Shown here piece after piece: positions 61,363 through 64,000 of a DNA stretch of 64,000 bases. Numbering within the stretch: position 1 is the first letter of the stretch; every line of letters begins with the position of its first letter. The notes beneath the pieces are model-generated. The model was not told the DNA's origin. It searched no databases and saw only the letters and a program-made list of their open reading frames with translations. Both the position numbers and the translations under genes were made by a program. Source of the stretch: Paenibacillus woosongensis (GTDB lineage: Bacteria; Bacillota; Bacilli; Paenibacillales; Paenibacillaceae); the NCBI RefSeq assembly GCF_009725165.1, contig NZ_WNZW01000011.1, forward strand, positions 94,348 through 158,347. The letters are read 5' to 3'.

Positions 61363-63312
61363 ATGAGGAGATGGTTGTGGCTCCCGCTGGCGCTGGTCAT
61401 TGTGATGCTGGCAGGCTGCGGGGGAAGCAAGAAGTATACGATGGAGCACGTAGATGTGCTGGCGAAGATTATGCCGGACGGCGATCTGTTCGTCCAAGAG
61501 CTGTTTACCTACCGGTTCGAGGGCAGCTGGAACGGCATGACGCGGTATGTTGATCCCAAAGGGCATGAGGGGATCGAGTTTTTTGAAGCATATATTCCGC
61601 CGGAGGGACAGCATTTCAAAGACTTTACATATGACGAATTACAGCGGCTTGCTGTAGATTTTAATAAAGATAACGATACTTACTTTATACATACGCCTAC
61701 CACGGATGAGACGAAGCGGGTCTATTACCGTTACCGGATCAAGGGGGCTGCTGTCCGCTATGCGGACACGGGCGAATTGGCGTGGAGCTTCTTTAAGAAC
61801 AACAATAACGACATCCGGAATGTGACGATCGAATTGCAGCTTGGAGAGCCGCTTGATGAGGAGCGCATCCACTATTTCCTGCATGACCGGACGGGCGGCC
61901 AAGTTTCGCTGAAATCGGGCGGAAATGGGGAGCCATCCTATCTTCATTACTATAATCCGCTTCTTGATCAGTACGGAACGGCCCGCTTAAGAGTGCTCTT
62001 TCCGGCGGAATGGATCGGCGAACAGGCGGTGCGAGCGGAGTCGCTTCCTCTGGAGGCGGCTTTGACGGAGGAATGGGAACGTGAGCAGCGATTGGACAAG
62101 CGGACGGAGCAACTAGCCATCGCTGACGGCGTGCTGGAGCTGCTGGCATATGGAGCCCTTCTTGTGCTGGGGCTGCAAATATTGCCCTTCCGAAGAGTTG
62201 CTGGATTGCTTCTGCGAAGAAGAATACCTCCCGGCAAGCTGGAGGATATCGATCCGTTGCTGGCGGTATATATTTATCGTAAAGGCCGTCTGAAAATCCG
62301 GGATATTTTTGCCGGCGTATTCTCGCTGCGGCACCAAGGGCTTGTGGCAATGGAGGAAAGGCAGGCCCCAAGGCGGCTGCTGGAAGACAAGAAGGCGCCT
62401 GACATCCTGCCAGAGTTCGTCTTTACGGGAAGGCGCTCCTCCTTAAACGAAACGGAAAGGTTTTTCCTGGATAAGTTCTTCTATGGGAAAAAGCTGGAAA
62501 CCGAGCGGTTTACCGGCCCTACGCGGAAGGAGAAGAAGGATGCCAACGAGTTGAAGCGGTATCGACGCCTATCCGAGCGCCTTCACGCCGATTTTAACAA
62601 ATGGCGGGTGCTGCTGGATCACAGGGAGGATTATCATGCGTATGTTTACCCAAATCGGTTCCAGCGGACCATGAAGCCGGCTATGATCCTTATTCATTTC
62701 CTGACGATCCTTGTCCTGTTTGTCATCGATGTCTCGAAATCCACAAGTATCTTCTGGGCGGTTCTGGTTCTTGGAACGCTGGCCGGATTTGCGCTTGCTT
62801 ATCCGAAGAAAAGATGGCTCTCTGGATTATATTACTTCGGCTGCTTCGCAGCGGCGGGATTTCTGCATGACAGCTCTGCCACAGGCACGTATGCCGTGCT
62901 GATCGTCATTACATTTATACTCTCGCTCATTCTGCGCCCTTATACTTTGACGCTGGAGGGCTGGAAGCTTCACGCTGGTCTTCGTTATTGGCGCAGGCGG
63001 CTGAAACGGGGAAAGTGGTATTCGAAAGGGGCTCTCCGCTACGATACGGAATCCGGTCTCAGACTCGCTGAATTCGCGATCGTACTGGATGCAGGGCCAC
63101 AGCTCCTGAAGGCGATGAAGCGCCGCTCCGGCGACGAAGCATTGCAATCGGTCGCGTCGCGGATCAGTCAGTCTGCGGTGGAGGGCCTGGTCTATTCCCA
63201 GAAGGCCATTGCTTATATGCCTCCGGATTCTTCCTCCGGGAGCAGCGGCGGCTTCTCCGGCGGCGGAGGCGGAGGCGGAGGCGGGGACGGCGGGGGAACC
63301 GGAGCTTTCTAG
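61363..63312 (+). CDS. DUF2207-family membrane protein
   Basis: A 649-residue protein with a lipoprotein-type signal (VMLAGC, Cys about residue 20), an extracytoplasmic DUF2207-like domain (about residues 25-230, ELFTYRFEGSWNGMTRYVD), a membrane segment at about 260, a soluble middle (about 280-425), further membrane segments around 430-530 and a C-terminal Gly/Ser-rich tail (SGGFSGGGGGG). This layout and the Gly-rich end are typical of DUF2207 membrane proteins, whose function is unknown. GAGGTG is near the ATG. It appears to be a single-gene unit. Confidence 0.82.
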   Translation: MRRWLWLPLALVIVMLAGCGGSKKYTMEHVDVLAKIMPDGDLFVQELFTYRFEGSWNGMTRYVDPKGHEGIEFFEAYIPPEGQHFKDFTYDELQRLAVDFNKDNDTYFIHTPTTDETKRVYYRYRIKGAAVRYADTGELAWSFFKNNNNDIRNVTIELQLGEPLDEERIHYFLHDRTGGQVSLKSGGNGEPSYLHYYNPLLDQYGTARLRVLFPAEWIGEQAVRAESLPLEAALTEEWEREQRLDKRTEQLAIADGVLELLAYGALLVLGLQILPFRRVAGLLLRRRIPPGKLEDIDPLLAVYIYRKGRLKIRDIFAGVFSLRHQGLVAMEERQAPRRLLEDKKAPDILPEFVFTGRRSSLNETERFFLDKFFYGKKLETERFTGPTRKEKKDANELKRYRRLSERLHADFNKWRVLLDHREDYHAYVYPNRFQRTMKPAMILIHFLTILVLFVIDVSKSTSIFWAVLVLGTLAGFALAYPKKRWLSGLYYFGCFAAAGFLHDSSATGTYAVLIVITFILSLILRPYTLTLEGWKLHAGLRYWRRRLKRGKWYSKGALRYDTESGLRLAEFAIVLDAGPQLLKAMKRRSGDEALQSVASRISQSAVEGLVYSQKAIAYMPPDSSSGSSGGFSGGGGGGGGGDGGGTGAF

Positions 63313-63880
63313 GAAAGCGATGGCGACATACTCATCAGCAGCATATGGTCTATGCGCTGCCAGTGGAAGATGACCGGCCGCAGCTTCGTCCTCATCCAAG
63401 CAGGGAATCGCGAGCTGGTACGCGATTTGCAGAACGATGGCGGAATCGTGTAACGCTTCCTGCTTAGGCCCTTCCATTCGACAGCGTTTCATTAAATAAG
63501 AGGCGTAATCGAGCAGCTGTGGGGCTGAGGAGTTTGGAAGCTCAGGTGCTCTATAGCTGAGTAATTAAGGGCAAATAGCATGGTGCAGTTGTGGAATCGG
63601 GTAACTGAATGCTAAAAAGCTGGATAACCCTGTTTCCGAGAGGTTTGATGTACCGAAAGGTTGGGTAACTGCGTGGTGCCGAGGGGTTAGGAAGCTGCTA
63701 ACGGACATGAGATCAGCTATTGTGGTGATACTCCTTTTTTACAACTGCTAACGGACAGAGAAGCCTTTAATGAGAGTCAATCATCTCATTTTCGCTCCAT
63801 ATTAGCGATATAGAGAACCCTCTGTCCGTTAGTTTCGATTTTGCAGGTATTTTCGGCGAATAGCGGAACCAAGGGACCTC
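63313..63880. other. Gene-free gap before the IS element
   Basis: A perfect 13-bp inverted repeat (CTAACGGACAGAG at 63748-63760, complement at 63820-63832) lies here, with a third CTAACGGACA copy near 63698. I see no supported gene. An antisense open frame crossing the DUF2207 tail is an artefact of its Gly-rich codons. Confidence 0.6.
63748..63832. repeat. Inverted-repeat-ended element (CTAACGGACAGAG)
   Basis: Perfect 13-bp arms enclose about 59 bp of AT-rich sequence. Such arms resemble small palindromic elements dispersed in Paenibacillus-like genomes, but only one complete copy is in this window. Confidence 0.6.
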
Positions 63881-64000
63881 TGTCAAGAAAGTGGACACTC
63901 ATGCGACAGATTTTCTGTTAAATTGTTCAGCAAAACGAACAGGTGAAAGATAGCCAAGTGCACCATGCATTCGCTTGCGGTTGTAATAAAATTCAATATA
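63881..64000 (-). mobile_element. IS3-family insertion sequence, 3' end only
   Basis: The boundary is inferred from TGTCAAGAAAGTGG at 63881, whose complement ends in TTGACA, and the transposase C-terminus next to it. The element continues past the right edge. The left flank is GGACCTC; a target-site duplication cannot be checked without the other end. Confidence 0.75.
63899..64000 (-). CDS. IS3-family transposase (OrfB), C-terminal fragment
   Basis: A partial gene: the last 33 residues read YIEFYYNRKRMHGALGYLSP then VRFAEQFNRKSVA and stop. The YNRxRxHxALGYxSPxxF pattern is the conserved end of IS3-family integrase-domain transposases (rve). The start lies beyond the window. Confidence 0.88.
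   Translation of the reverse strand, partial: YIEFYYNRKRMHGALGYLSPVRFAEQFNRKSVA

Noticed and set aside
62827..63492. A 221-codon leftward open frame crossing the DUF2207 3' end
   Set aside because: Its Ala/Ser-rich part is the complement of the Gly-rich tail. The first 50 codons have no family resemblance.

Overview
The window looks like a chromosomal segment of a Paenibacillus-like Bacillota. The grounds are Gram-positive ribosome binding sites (AGGAGG) with frequent TTG/GTG starts, a dnaB-dnaI-trxA-uvrC housekeeping block, a Bacillus-type sinR/tasA/sipW matrix locus, a three-gene sdhCAB operon, and several YesM/YesN-type two-component systems next to ATPase-less CUT1 sugar importers. No tRNA, rRNA, CRISPR array or prophage was seen. 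One insertion sequence (IS3 family) enters at the extreme right edge.

Region 1 (1-6.5 kb): yuiB, then a leftward biofilm block (coiled-coil TapA-position protein, sipW, tasA/calY-like, sinR), and a rightward SinI-like anti-repressor gene that diverges from it. A near-perfect SinR-type operator lies between the two. dnaB and dnaI of the replication restart machinery follow. Region 2 (6.5-16.2 kb): a small membrane protein, trxA, uvrC, a CPBP-family membrane protease, a c-di-AMP (ydaO/yuaA class) riboswitch controlling a ktrB-ktrA potassium uptake pair, an ABC-2-like membrane protein, a wrecked MalT/LuxR regulator and a LysR regulator. Region 3 (16.2-20 kb): sdhCAB, with an unusual 65-bp tandem repeat between sdhC and sdhA.

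Region 4 (20-27.7 kb): a repeat-rich 1-kb gap, then a livJHMGF-type ABC importer co-oriented with an ATC-hydrolase-family protein and an M20 carbamoylase. The two enzyme families suggest hydrolysis of an imported cyclic or carbamoylated amino acid. Region 5 (27.8-37.5 kb): YesM/YesN two-component pair, CUT1 importer (binding protein and two permeases), GH65 phosphorylase and beta-phosphoglucomutase, together a phosphorolytic disaccharide pathway. Region 6 (37.6-46.2 kb): an IclR regulator, then an operon of a second CUT1 importer, an MBL-fold hydrolase, an inositol-monophosphatase-family enzyme, a GntR/UTRA regulator and a secreted PLC-like protein with a C-terminal repeat domain. This is the best candidate for an undescribed scavenging pathway (phosphorylated polyol or phosphodiester).

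Region 7 (46.3-50.2 kb): a TIGR02206 membrane protein, a Mug-type DNA glycosylase and a polar amino-acid ABC importer ending in a 22-bp perfect terminator stem. Region 8 (50.2-61.3 kb): a gap with several repeat families, a leftward YesM/YesN pair, and a divergent CUT1 importer operon followed by GH42 beta-galactosidase and GH1 beta-glucosidase. Region 9 (61.3-64 kb): a DUF2207 membrane protein, a repeat-containing gap and the end of the IS3 element. The three CUT1 importers carry no ATPase gene here, so they presumably share an MsmX-type ATPase encoded elsewhere.
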